A stretch of DNA of 64,000 nucleotides from Flavobacterium hydrophilum (GCF_003202405.1 NZ_QJHL01000001.1:1860001-1924000); one strand, 5' to 3'; positions 55,371 through 63,794 are shown, numbered from the stretch's first letter. Notes: a model not told the origin generated them from the sequence alone. Made by a program: numbers and translations.

Positions 55371-56147
55371 TTATAAAGTAATCGTTGTATGCAGAACATC
55401 TGAATTTTGAAGCATTCTGTGATGCCCAATCTTAATTTTCTGCACACCTCGTGACAAACTATTGAAACAGTTATCCAATTTAGGAATCATTCCGGAATGG
55501 ATTACTTTTTCTTCTTTCAGTTTATTGTACAATGCTTCGTTAATTTCCGTAATCACAGACGAATCATCTTCTGAATCCTGCAAAACACCTTGTTTTTCAA
55601 AACAGTATGTCAGGGTTACATCATAAACTTCAGATAATGCAATTGACAATTCACTTGCAATGGTATCTGCATTTGTATTTAATAACTGACCGTTTTTGTC
55701 GTGTGTAATTGCGCAGAAAACCGGTACAACTCCGGCTTCTAATAAAGTCGCCAGCAATTTTGTATTGACTTGCTTTACATCTCCCACAAATCCGTAATCG
55801 ATAGTTGGGTGGTTTCTTTTTGTTGACTGAATTAAATTCCCATCAGCCCCAGAAAAACCAATTGCATTATTGTTTTTTGCCTGCAATTGTGCCACAACAT
55901 GTTTGTTGATCTGACCAGCGTAAATCATGACCACAACATCCAGCATTGGAGCATCTGTGATTCGGCGTCCGTCAATCATCTGAGGAACCAATCCAATGCT
56001 CTGAGCCATTTTCGTAGCCGATTTTCCACCGCCGTGAACTAAAACTTTATATCCTTCAATGTTAGAAAAATCAGTTAAAAATTGTTCTAATTCAGTTGGA
56101 TTGTCGATGATGTTTCCACCTATTTTTATTACTGTAACTTTATTCAT
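55371..56147 (-). CDS. argB: N-acylglutamate kinase
   Basis: I choose the ATG at 56147 (MNKVTVIKIGGNIIDNP), which gives 258 residues and the normal family N-terminus; an upstream TTG would add eleven residues. The amino-acid-kinase fold has KIGGNIIDN, the glycine loop VHGGGKSATKMAQSIG, the substrate Arg in GRRITDAP, and the ATP-site segment ITEINEALYNKL...SGMIPKLDNCFNSL. It phosphorylates N-acetyl- or N-succinyl-glutamate in the cytoplasm. It is short, like non-arginine-inhibited enzymes that lack the N-terminal helix; so feedback may lie elsewhere (inference). Confidence 0.94.
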   Translation of the reverse strand: MNKVTVIKIGGNIIDNPTELEQFLTDFSNIEGYKVLVHGGGKSATKMAQSIGLVPQMIDGRRITDAPMLDVVVMIYAGQINKHVVAQLQAKNNNAIGFSGADGNLIQSTKRNHPTIDYGFVGDVKQVNTKLLATLLEAGVVPVFCAITHDKNGQLLNTNADTIASELSIALSEVYDVTLTYCFEKQGVLQDSEDDSSVITEINEALYNKLKEEKVIHSGMIPKLDNCFNSLSRGVQKIKIGHHRMLQNSDVLHTTITL

Positions 56148-56235
56148 GAGGTTCAAAGATTCAAAGAGACAAAGGGGCAAAGTTTAAGCACAGAATTTAA
56201 CCTCTGAACCTTTGTAACTTTGTGCTTTTGCATCT
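56148..56235. repeat. argF'-argB spacer of CAAAG/CTTTG words
   Basis: The 93-base spacer is made of CAAAG words at its left (56154-56182) and their complements at its right (GAACCTTTG at 56206-56214, ACTTTGTGC at 56217-56225). It can fold back on itself imperfectly. No gene is seen. Confidence 0.5.
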
Positions 56236-56240
56236 AAAAT

Positions 56241-57188
56241 TTACAATTTCTTTAGAATCTTCTGCAGCACTAATTGCGCAGAATACGTTCTGTTATTTGC
56301 TTGTTCAATTACGATTGAATTTTCACTGTCAATTACTTCATCGCTTACAATTACGTTACGACGAACCGGAAGACAATGCATGAATTTTCCGTTGTTGGTT
56401 AACGCCATTTTTTCGGCAGTAACTGTCCAGTTTGGATCACTGTTCGTTACTTTTCCGTAATCATTAAAATTACTCCAGTTTTTTACGTAGACAAAGTCCG
56501 CGTTTTCAAAAGCTTTATTTTGGTCGTATTCTATTTTGCAGTCCTTTGTAATTTCCGAGCTTAGCTCATAACCTTCAGGATGTGTAATTACAAAATCCAT
56601 ATCTTTTTGCATCTGCATCATTTCTACAAATGAATTGGCAACAGCCTGTGGCAAAGCTCTTGGATGCGGAGCCCACGAAAGTACTACTTTTGGTTTGTGC
56701 TTTGTTTTGAATTCTTCCATCGTAATCGCATCTGCTAATGACTGTAATGGATGACGCACAGCACTTTCCATATTTACGATTGGAACTGTGGCATGTTTTA
56801 AAAATCCTGAAATAACAGTTTCCGCATAATCTTTTTCTTTATCCAATAAACCTGCAAAAGCTCGGATAGCAATAATATCCCCATATTGAGAAACAACTTC
56901 TGCTGCTTCTTTAATGTGTTCTGAAGCACCTGAATTCATTACGGCACCGTCTTCAAATTCCAAAGTCCAGCCTTCGCTGCCAAAGTTCATCACCATAACA
57001 TTCATTCCTAAATTCATGGCCGCCTTTTGTGTACTTAAACGAGTTCTCAGACTAGAATTGAAGAACAACATTATTAAGGTTTTATTCTTTCCCAGTTTCT
57101 TGTTCTTGAGCGGATTTTTTTTGATTTTGATCGCGCTTTTTACCCATTTTGATAATGAGTCGATATCTTTTATTGAGATGTAGTTCAT
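56241..57188 (-). CDS. argF': N-acylornithine carbamoyltransferase (ArgF' type)
   Basis: The 315-residue enzyme carbamoylates an N-acylated ornithine to N-acylcitrulline. The carbamoyl-phosphate motif is FFNSSLRTRLSTQ (about 42-54). Later motifs are MESAVRHPLQSLADAITMEE, WAPHPRALPQAVANSF and MHCLPVRRNVIVSDEV. It is very close in motif pattern to the Bacteroides fragilis N-succinylornithine enzyme, not to ordinary ornithine carbamoyltransferase. In the substrate-specificity loop the residue at the position of Bacteroides Pro90 is Ser89 (NSGASEHIKEA), so neither the succinyl (Pro) nor the acetyl (Glu in Xanthomonas) marker is present. The acyl group is therefore not settled. Confidence 0.93.
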   Translation of the reverse strand: MNYISIKDIDSLSKWVKSAIKIKKNPLKNKKLGKNKTLIMLFFNSSLRTRLSTQKAAMNLGMNVMVMNFGSEGWTLEFEDGAVMNSGASEHIKEAAEVVSQYGDIIAIRAFAGLLDKEKDYAETVISGFLKHATVPIVNMESAVRHPLQSLADAITMEEFKTKHKPKVVLSWAPHPRALPQAVANSFVEMMQMQKDMDFVITHPEGYELSSEITKDCKIEYDQNKAFENADFVYVKNWSNFNDYGKVTNSDPNWTVTAEKMALTNNGKFMHCLPVRRNVIVSDEVIDSENSIVIEQANNRTYSAQLVLQKILKKL

Positions 57189-57194
57189 TTTTTA

Positions 57195-57268
57195 ATTAAT
57201 TAGTTAATGTGATAATTCAATAATTTAGATAATTGTGACATTATCTAATTATCTGATTGACACATTAT
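57195..57268. repeat. proB-argF' spacer, same repeat family as the PUL 1 spacer
   Basis: The spacer contains TAATTATC, TGATTGACACATTAT and related words; 57246-57268 matches 12003-12025 at 21 of 23 positions. It runs into the proB stop codon. Words of GTGATAATT and GTGACATTAT alternate through it. Confidence 0.7.
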
Positions 57269-58026
57269 ATTATTTTTGTAAAAGGAATTTCGTTCTTTAG
57301 TGCTTTCAAAATAAAATTATCATTTAGTCCATTGACTATCCAGGTTTCAATATTGGCTGCTTTTGCAATTCCGGCAGCTTCAATTTTCGACTGCATTCCT
57401 CCTGTTCCGTGTGATGATTTTGAATCTCCGATTTCTTTTTCTAAAAGTTTCAAATCGCTTACCAGTTTAATAGTTTCAGGAACTTCATTATGAATTGATT
57501 CTTTGGTATAAATTCCGTTTGTATTGGTTGCAATTATCAGTATATCAACATTTAGCAGCTCTGCAGTCAAAGCGGCTAGTTTGTCATTATCTCCAAATTT
57601 AATCTCATCAGTTGCTACAGTATCATTTTCATTAATTATTGGTATATAATTGTTTTTTACTAATACATTAATCGTATTTACAATATTGTCTTTGGATTGT
57701 TGTTTCTCAAAATCAGAATAAGAGAGCAGGCATTGTGAAATATGCAGTCCTAAATCACTGAAATTTTCATGATAAATACGCATCAAATGAGGCTGACCAA
57801 TAGATGCGAGAGCCTGTTTTACAAACACATCTTTATCATTATTATCCAGCTTCACAAATTGTTTAGCTGCAGCAATCGCTCCTGAACTGACAATAATAAA
57901 TTCATATTTGTCTTGTAAAGCTGCAATCTGCATACCAATATCCTCAATTTTTCCCCGCGAAATATGATTGGTTTCTTTGGTTAAAGTATTACTTCCTATT
58001 TTTAATAAAATCCTTTTTTTTGCCAT
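57265..58026 (-). CDS. proB: Glutamate 5-kinase lacking the PUA domain
   Basis: The 253-residue amino-acid kinase makes gamma-glutamyl phosphate, the first step of proline synthesis. Motifs are RILLKIGSNTLT, IVSSGAIAAAKQF, the substrate segment IPIINENDTVATDEIKFGDNDKLAALTA and GTGGMQSKIEAAGIA. It ends where the kinase fold ends; the C-terminal RNA-like PUA domain of the usual ~367-residue ProB is absent. Compact ProB proteins are known in several phyla. It lies beside proA inside the arginine operon, so both amino acids that come from glutamate are made from one transcript. Confidence 0.94.
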   Translation of the reverse strand: MAKKRILLKIGSNTLTKETNHISRGKIEDIGMQIAALQDKYEFIIVSSGAIAAAKQFVKLDNNDKDVFVKQALASIGQPHLMRIYHENFSDLGLHISQCLLSYSDFEKQQSKDNIVNTINVLVKNNYIPIINENDTVATDEIKFGDNDKLAALTAELLNVDILIIATNTNGIYTKESIHNEVPETIKLVSDLKLLEKEIGDSKSSHGTGGMQSKIEAAGIAKAANIETWIVNGLNDNFILKALKNEIPFTKII

Positions 58027-58039
58027 GTCTTGTTTTTTA

Positions 58040-58193
58040 ACCGCAAAGGGCGCAAGGTTTTTAATGTTGTTTGTGTTTACAAAACGCTAAGTTCGCAAGC
58101 TAAATCTTTAAATAAATTCCAATAATCTGAAATCAAAAATCGTTAATCATCAATCTAAAATTCTAAGAAGTCTAACAATCTAAGAAAGTCTAA
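58040..58193. repeat. proA-proB spacer with two kinds of repeated words
   Basis: CCGCAAAGGGCGCAAGG (58041-58057) and CGCTAAGTTCGCAAGC (58085-58100) are related GC-richer words. Then TCTAA words (58150-58201; TCTAAGAAGTCTAAC type) follow, which are in reverse orientation the same type as in the argE-argH spacer. No gene is seen. Confidence 0.5.
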
Positions 58194-59390
58194 CTATCTA
58201 ATCTGCCCTTCTCCGTACACATACCATTTATTGGTCACCAGATGCTGTAAACCAATTGGTCCTCTTTGGTGCAATTTATCAGTACTGATCGCTAACTCTC
58301 CACCTAATCCAAATTGTCCACCATCCGTAAAACGGGTTGAAGCATTATGGTACACAGAAGAAGCGTCAACATTATCCATAAATTCCTGTGCCAAAGCTTC
58401 ATTTTCAGTAATGATAGAAGCCGAATGACCTCCACAATATTTATTGATTTTGGCAATTGCTTCGTAATTTGAATTTATCGTTCCGATTACAATTTTATAA
58501 TCTAAAAACTCTTCATACCAAATTAAATCATTTTCAATAGCAGGAACTCCTGTTGCTTTTGCAAAAGCCTCATCTCCTAAAACAGTAACTTTAAATTTCT
58601 CTAATTCTGTAACCAACTGTTTAGCAAACACTTCCCAATTTGGCAAATTCGTATCAATTAATACTTTATCCAAAGCATTACAAACTGATATGTTTGATGT
58701 TTTTCCGTTAATAATAATTACCATTGCCTTTTCTAAATCGGCATCTTCATTAACATAAACGAAATTATTTCCGCGACCACTTACAATTACAGGACAAGTA
58801 GCATGTTTTTTGGTAAATTCAATCAGTTTTTCACCACCTCGAGGTACAATCAAATCTACTTTTTGTGTTGGTTTTTCAAGAAATTCCTGTGTCTGAACTC
58901 TGTCATAATTCAAGTATTCAACCCAATCGGTTGAAACTCCATTGTTTTCCAATGCCTGATGCCAAAGGCTTACAATTTTCTGATTGGAAAGCAAGGATTC
59001 TTTACCGCCTTTCAAAAGAATTTTATTTCCCGATTTAAATGCAATTCCTCCCGCTTCTACAGTTACGTCCGGACGAGATTCATATATAATTAAAATAGTT
59101 CCAAAAGCAGCTGTTTTATTGCTGATTTTCATTCCGTTTTCATGAGTGAAAGTAAAACGAACCTGCCCTACCGGATCTTCCTGGCTCGCTAATTGCTGCA
59201 GGGAAAGAATCATACCATTTACTTTAGCATCATCTACCAGCAGACGCTTTTCCATTGCCAGATCTTCACCCGAATAATTGGATAAATCATGTTGGTTGAT
59301 GCTTTTAAGTGATTCTCTTTCCTGCTCTAATAAACTCGCCATTGTAGTTAAAACAGCATTCCTTTTTTCGATTGGAAGTATTGTATTCAT
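58194..59390 (-). CDS. proA: Glutamate-5-semialdehyde dehydrogenase
   Basis: The 398-residue aldehyde-dehydrogenase-fold enzyme reduces gamma-glutamyl phosphate to the semialdehyde with NADPH. It has the IYESRPDVTVEAGGIAFKSGNKILLKGGKES motif, the VDLIVPRGGEKLIEF motif, the catalytic Cys in GKTSNISVCNALDKVLID and the C-terminal SSVYHNASTRFTDGGQFGLGGELAISTDKLHQRGP. Length is typical. It is 26 bases after argD and upstream of proB. Confidence 0.96.
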   Translation of the reverse strand: MNTILPIEKRNAVLTTMASLLEQERESLKSINQHDLSNYSGEDLAMEKRLLVDDAKVNGMILSLQQLASQEDPVGQVRFTFTHENGMKISNKTAAFGTILIIYESRPDVTVEAGGIAFKSGNKILLKGGKESLLSNQKIVSLWHQALENNGVSTDWVEYLNYDRVQTQEFLEKPTQKVDLIVPRGGEKLIEFTKKHATCPVIVSGRGNNFVYVNEDADLEKAMVIIINGKTSNISVCNALDKVLIDTNLPNWEVFAKQLVTELEKFKVTVLGDEAFAKATGVPAIENDLIWYEEFLDYKIVIGTINSNYEAIAKINKYCGGHSASIITENEALAQEFMDNVDASSVYHNASTRFTDGGQFGLGGELAISTDKLHQRGPIGLQHLVTNKWYVYGEGQIR

Positions 59391-59416
59391 TGTTATAAAT
59401 ATTTAGCCAATGACAA

Positions 59417-60556
59417 TTAATTTTTAAGCTCTTGTAAACTTTCTTTTAAAGCTTTTACAAACGTATCGATATCCGCTTTTTTCACTGTTAAAGGCGGTAA
59501 AATTCTTAATAGATTTTTGTTGTTTGCACTTCCTGTAAAAATGTGTTTTTCGATAATTAATTTCTTTCTTAAAGCAGCCACATCAAAATCAAACTCTACT
59601 CCCAGTATCAAGCCTTTTCCTTTTATTTGTTTGATCCCTTCAACTTCTTTAATTTTTTCTAAGAAATATTCGTAAACGTCGTTTACATTTTTTTGTAAAT
59701 CAAGCTTTTCAATTACATCTAAAACTGCAATTGACGCTGCACAAGACAAGTGGCTTCCGCCGAAAGTAGTACCTAACAAACCGAAACTTGCTTCAAATTT
59801 TGGAGAAATCAAGATCGCTCCAACCGGGAAGCCGTTCCCCATTCCTTTTGCAACTGAAATAATATCAGCATTGATTCCGTGGTGTTGGAAAGCGAAAAAT
59901 TTACCGCTTCTTCCGTATCCTGACTGTACTTCGTCTAAAATCAAAACAACATCGTGTTTTTTACACGCTTTTTCTAAAGCCTGAAAAAACTCAGTTGTTC
60001 CCTGATCCAAACCTCCAACTCCCTGAATTCCTTCAATAATTACAGCTGTAACATCGCCTTTTGTTAATTCAGCTTCAACCAATTCTATTTTATTTAAAGG
60101 TAAGAAAGTCACTTCCTGCTGTGCATTTATTGGCGCAACAATTTTTTTGTTATCAGTAACCGCAACTGCAGCAGAAGTTCTTCCGTGAAAAGAATTATGA
60201 AATGCCACAACTCTTGATTTTCCATTATGGAAAGAAGCTAATTTCAATGCATTTTCGTTTGCTTCAGCACCAGAACTGCACAAAAACAATTCGTAATCTT
60301 CTAAGCCAGAAAGTTTTCCTAATTTCTGAGCTAATTCTACCTGTAAAGGATTCTGAATTGCATTCGAATAAAAGCCTAAATGATCTAATTGATTTTTAAG
60401 TTTTGCTACATAATCCGGCTGTGTATGTCCGATGGAAATTACACCATGTCCGCTATATAGGTCTAAATATTCTACTCCTTTGTCATCAATAATTGTACAA
60501 TCAATTGCTTTTACCGGAGTGATATCGTATAATGGGTAAACGTTGAATAAGTTCAT
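59417..60556 (-). CDS. argD: N-acylornithine aminotransferase
   Basis: The 379-residue class III PLP enzyme converts N-acylglutamate semialdehyde to N-acylornithine using glutamate. Motifs are LYSGHGVISIGHTQP, FLCSSGAEANENALKLA, FHNSFHGRTSAAVAVT, the PLP Asp in LILDEVQSGYGRSGKFFAFQ and the Schiff-base Lys in ISVAKGMGNGFPVGAIL. Acetyl or succinyl preference is not readable. It follows argC with a 134-base spacer carrying inverted repeats. Confidence 0.95.
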   Translation of the reverse strand: MNLFNVYPLYDITPVKAIDCTIIDDKGVEYLDLYSGHGVISIGHTQPDYVAKLKNQLDHLGFYSNAIQNPLQVELAQKLGKLSGLEDYELFLCSSGAEANENALKLASFHNGKSRVVAFHNSFHGRTSAAVAVTDNKKIVAPINAQQEVTFLPLNKIELVEAELTKGDVTAVIIEGIQGVGGLDQGTTEFFQALEKACKKHDVVLILDEVQSGYGRSGKFFAFQHHGINADIISVAKGMGNGFPVGAILISPKFEASFGLLGTTFGGSHLSCAASIAVLDVIEKLDLQKNVNDVYEYFLEKIKEVEGIKQIKGKGLILGVEFDFDVAALRKKLIIEKHIFTGSANNKNLLRILPPLTVKKADIDTFVKALKESLQELKN

Positions 60557-60574
60557 TTTTGTTTTGTTTATTTT

Positions 60575-60676
60575 GTTTCAGGTTTCACATTTCAAGTTAA
60601 CTTGTAACGTGAAACCTGAAATTAGTTTATGTTTCTTTATATTTTTTCAGGTTACATAAAAACGTGAAACCTGAAA
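60575..60676. repeat. argC-argD spacer: GTTTCAGGTTTCAC inverted repeats around a 12-base palindrome
   Basis: TTTCAGGTTTCAC (60576-60588) pairs perfectly with GTGAAACCTGAAA (60609-60621), and a further copy of the latter lies at 60664-60676. The loop contains the perfect palindrome CAAGTTAACTTG (60593-60604). Such a structure is more like a dispersed repeat or mRNA stability element than a terminator, as no T-run follows. Confidence 0.75.
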
Positions 60677-60690
60677 CTTGAAACTAAAAA

Positions 60691-61668
60691 TTAAAATCCG
60701 CTTGGTTTCAAATGTAAACCAGTGGTTTCTTCTAATCCGAACATTAAATTCATGTTTTGAATCGCTTGTCCTGAAGCACCTTTGGTTAAGTTATCGATAA
60801 TTGATGTTATGAGAACCCGGTTTCCTTTTTTCAATAAACTAATGATGCATTTATTCGTCTGAACCACTTGTTTCATGTTTATATTGGTTGTTGTAACAGT
60901 TACAAAAGGTTCGTTTTTATAGAACTCTTCATATTTAGCAACCAATTGTTCCAAACTATCATCGCATAATGTGTACAGCGTTGCAAAAATTCCTCTTGGA
61001 AAATCTCCTCTGTTTGGAATAAAAAGCAATTCGCTGTCAAAATCATCCTGCAGCTGAACCAGGCTTTCTGAAATTTCTCCTAAATGCTGGTGTTCAAAAG
61101 CTTTGTAATGCGAAAAATTATTGTTTCTCCAGCTAAAATGAGAAGTTTCTGAAAGACTTACTCCTGCTCCTGTACTTCCTGTTGTAGCATTGATGTGAAC
61201 ATCATTATTTAGTAAGTTATGTTTCGCTAAAGGCAATAATGCCAATTGAATTGCCGTTGCAAAACATCCCGGATTAGCTATAAAATCTGCTTTTTTAATT
61301 TCAGATTTATTTATTTCAGGTAATCCATAAACGAAATCTTTTCCTTCGAAATGTGCGTCTTTATTCAATCTGAAATCATTTCCTAAATCAATGATTTTAG
61401 TATGACCTCCAAACTGATTTTCCTTTAAAAAAGAAATTGATTTACCGTGACCCAAACATAAAAAAACAACATTTACCTCTGGATTGATTTTATCCGTAAA
61501 ATTCATTTCAATATCGCCCATCAAATCGTGGTGCGCTACTGAAAGCGGCTTTCCGGCATTCGTTGTACTATAAACAAAATCGATGTTTACATTTGGGTGA
61601 TACATTAAAATTCTGATGAGTTCTCCGGCTGTGTAGCCTGAACCACCAATAATTCCGATATTAATCAT
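60691..61668 (-). CDS. argC: N-acyl-gamma-glutamyl-phosphate reductase
   Basis: The 325-residue NADP enzyme reduces N-acylglutamyl phosphate. It has IIGGSGYTAGELIRIL at the N-terminus, the catalytic Cys135 in ANPGCFATAIQLALLPL, and the later SFSWRNNNFSHYKAFEHQHLGEI region with FIPNRGDFPRGIFATLY. Length fits the type-1 family in Bacteroidota. Its start overlaps the 3' end of argG by 8 bases (61661-61668), so translation is coupled. Confidence 0.95.
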   Translation of the reverse strand: MINIGIIGGSGYTAGELIRILMYHPNVNIDFVYSTTNAGKPLSVAHHDLMGDIEMNFTDKINPEVNVVFLCLGHGKSISFLKENQFGGHTKIIDLGNDFRLNKDAHFEGKDFVYGLPEINKSEIKKADFIANPGCFATAIQLALLPLAKHNLLNNDVHINATTGSTGAGVSLSETSHFSWRNNNFSHYKAFEHQHLGEISESLVQLQDDFDSELLFIPNRGDFPRGIFATLYTLCDDSLEQLVAKYEEFYKNEPFVTVTTTNINMKQVVQTNKCIISLLKKGNRVLITSIIDNLTKGASGQAIQNMNLMFGLEETTGLHLKPSGF

Positions 61669-62854
61669 GATCTAAATGATTTACAGATGAAAATATGTTT
61701 TGTGCATTTCCAAGAATTTTAATAAATCCTTTTGCATCGTCAGATGTCCAGGCATTATTCATTTCACCGTATTGACCAAAACCTGTGTTCATTAAATCAT
61801 TTTTAGATTCGATTCCGTCAAGTGAAAAATGATATGGTTTTAAAGAAACGGTTACAGTTCCATTTACTGTCTTTTGAGTGTCCTGAAGAAAAGTCTCGAT
61901 GTTTCTCATCACCGGATCTAAAAACTGACCTTCGTGAAATAACATTCCGTACCAGTTCCCTAACTGCTCTTTCCAGTATTGCTGCCATTTTCCAAGCGTA
62001 TGTTTCTCTAACAAATGATGTGCTTTGATGATAATTAAAGGTGCAGCAGCTTCAAAACCAACTCTTCCTTTAATTCCGATAATGGTATCACCTACGTGAA
62101 TGTCTCTACCAATTGCGTAAGCATTTGCCAGTTTTTCAAGTTTTACAATATTTTTCTCAGGAGCATCTTTTTTACCGTTTAATGCCACTAATTCTCCTTG
62201 TTCAAAATGCAAAGTCACTTTTTCTTCACCTTCTTTTTGCAATTGCGAAGGATATGCTTCACTTGGCAATGGCTGGCTTGAAGTTAAAGTTTCTTTTCCT
62301 CCAACACTCGTTCCCCAAAGTCCCTTATTAATCGAATATTGTGCTTTTTCCCAAGAGTAATGCACTCCGTTTTGAGCTAAATAATCTACTTCTTCTTGTC
62401 TTGAAAGTTTCAAATCTCTAATTGGAGTAATGATTTCGATTTCCGGAGCAATGGTTTGGAAAATTAAATCAAAACGAATCTGATCGTTTCCTGCACCTGT
62501 ACTTCCATGTGCGATAGCACTTGCTCCTACTTTTTTAGCATATTTTATAGCTTCAATTGCCTGAAAAACACGCTCTGCACTTACAGATAATGGATAGGTA
62601 TTGTTTTTTAATACGTTTCCGAAAATCAAATATTTTATAGCTTTATCATAATATTTGTCTACGATTGTCAGGTTGGCATGTTGCGCACTTCCTAATTCGT
62701 AAGCTCTTTTTTCAATAGCTGATAATTCTTCTGCATCGAATCCTCCTGTGTCTACAAGAACAGTATGAACTTCGTATCCTTTTTCATTTTTTAAATATTT
62801 CAAACAATACGAGGTATCTAATCCTCCGCTATAAGCTAATACTACTTTTTTCAT
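61661..62854 (-). CDS. argG: Argininosuccinate synthase
   Basis: The 397-residue enzyme joins citrulline and aspartate with ATP. It has the PP-loop AYSGGLDTSYCLKYL, the citrulline/aspartate motif AHGSTGAGNDQIRFDLIF, and SRQEEVDYLAQNGV...YSINKGLWGTSVGG. Its position right after the acyltransferase gene and upstream of argC is the usual Bacteroidota order. It starts 64 bases after the GNAT gene. Confidence 0.95.
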   Translation of the reverse strand: MKKVVLAYSGGLDTSYCLKYLKNEKGYEVHTVLVDTGGFDAEELSAIEKRAYELGSAQHANLTIVDKYYDKAIKYLIFGNVLKNNTYPLSVSAERVFQAIEAIKYAKKVGASAIAHGSTGAGNDQIRFDLIFQTIAPEIEIITPIRDLKLSRQEEVDYLAQNGVHYSWEKAQYSINKGLWGTSVGGKETLTSSQPLPSEAYPSQLQKEGEEKVTLHFEQGELVALNGKKDAPEKNIVKLEKLANAYAIGRDIHVGDTIIGIKGRVGFEAAAPLIIIKAHHLLEKHTLGKWQQYWKEQLGNWYGMLFHEGQFLDPVMRNIETFLQDTQKTVNGTVTVSLKPYHFSLDGIESKNDLMNTGFGQYGEMNNAWTSDDAKGFIKILGNAQNIFSSVNHLDHD

Positions 62855-62918
62855 TTTTTATAATTTAGGCTAATACTTTCGTATGTAGCAGTTTGAGATT
62901 TCTTTTTTAATTAATTGT

Positions 62919-63557
62919 TTAAGTAAATAAAACAGACAATAATTTATTTAAAAATAAAGCCTGTTTAATTTTTTTAAGTCTGCTTAAAACAGCTTCATTA
63001 AAAGGATGTCTAGGCGGATCTTTTGGTTTGTCTTTAGGATCATATAGCATACCTGTACAAAGACACATTTTATTTTCTTTACTCTGTAAAATTTGAAAAT
63101 TAGTGCATGTTTTACAGCCAGCCCAGAAGCTGGGATCAGTAGTCAATTCAGAGAAAGGAACCGGTTTATACCCCAAATCAGAATTGATTTTCATTACTGC
63201 AAGTCCGGTTGTTATACCAAATATTTTTGCTTCAGGGTATTTTTTCAAAGAATATTCAAAAACTTTTGATTTAATCTTTTTAGCCAAACCCAGATTTCTG
63301 TAATCCGGATGTACAATCAAGCCGGAATGTGCCACGAATTTTCCGTGCTGCCAACTTTCGATATAGCAAAACCCTGCAAATTTTCCGTCTGCCAGAGCAA
63401 TCATTGCGTCACCATTTGACATTTTTTTCTGAATATATTCAGGAGTCCTTTTAGCAATCCCTGTACCTCTTAACAAGGCAGATGATTCTATCGTATCGCA
63501 AATTTCCTGTGCGAATTTGAAGTGTTCTTCCTGAGTTACAACAATAGAGATCTTCAT
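62919..63557 (-). CDS. GNAT acyltransferase, candidate N-acylglutamate synthase
   Basis: The 212-residue protein is a GNAT enzyme (about 1-150; acyl-CoA loop VHPDYRNLGLAKKIKSKVFE) with a Cys-rich tail (FWAGCKTCTNFQILQSKENKMCLCTGML) that may bind a metal. It heads the arginine operon, which otherwise lacks any enzyme for the first step, acylation of glutamate. In Bacteroides an adjacent GNAT gene has, as I recall, been assigned this role from mutant fitness, with succinyl-CoA as donor. I infer the same step here. Whether acetyl or succinyl is used is open. A long leader region (63558-63881) precedes it. Confidence 0.82.
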   Translation of the reverse strand: MKISIVVTQEEHFKFAQEICDTIESSALLRGTGIAKRTPEYIQKKMSNGDAMIALADGKFAGFCYIESWQHGKFVAHSGLIVHPDYRNLGLAKKIKSKVFEYSLKKYPEAKIFGITTGLAVMKINSDLGYKPVPFSELTTDPSFWAGCKTCTNFQILQSKENKMCLCTGMLYDPKDKPKDPPRHPFNEAVLSRLKKIKQALFLNKLLSVLFT

Positions 63558-63794
63558 TTCAATAGTTGAAGTTTAGCGTTAAATATTAAAACGTATTGTT
63601 TGGTTTGAAATCCAAAAACAGAGCTAATAAAATCAGACACAATAGAAGTAATATCCTCAAAATCAAAAAATTGATTCAGAAAATTTTTAAAAAAATAAAT
63701 ACTTTTGGTATGTGTTTGCCCGATGGACAACTTAAGTGATTTCAAAATAAAAATGAATATAAAATAAATACGCGACGAAAAACTCTTTTGAATA
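63558..63794 (-). other. Untranslated stretch between the leader ORF and the first arginine gene
   Basis: These 237 bases would be mRNA leader if transcription starts near 63881. They hold an open frame of 63 codons with a TTG start (63554-63745) that overlaps the GNAT ATG by 4 bases, but without a recognisable family or a normal start. A T-rich run follows a very short stem (ATAC/GTAT) near 63692-63704, not enough for a terminator call. Confidence 0.4.

Noticed and set aside
56148-56180. Eleven-residue extension of ArgB from a TTG
   Set aside because: The family N-terminus (KVTVIKIGG) starts right at the internal ATG, and the extension falls in repeat-like spacer sequence.
63554-63745. 63-codon frame overlapping the GNAT start by 4 bases
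   Set aside because: It needs a TTG start, has no family resemblance and no ribosome-binding evidence; kept only as a remark in the leader region.
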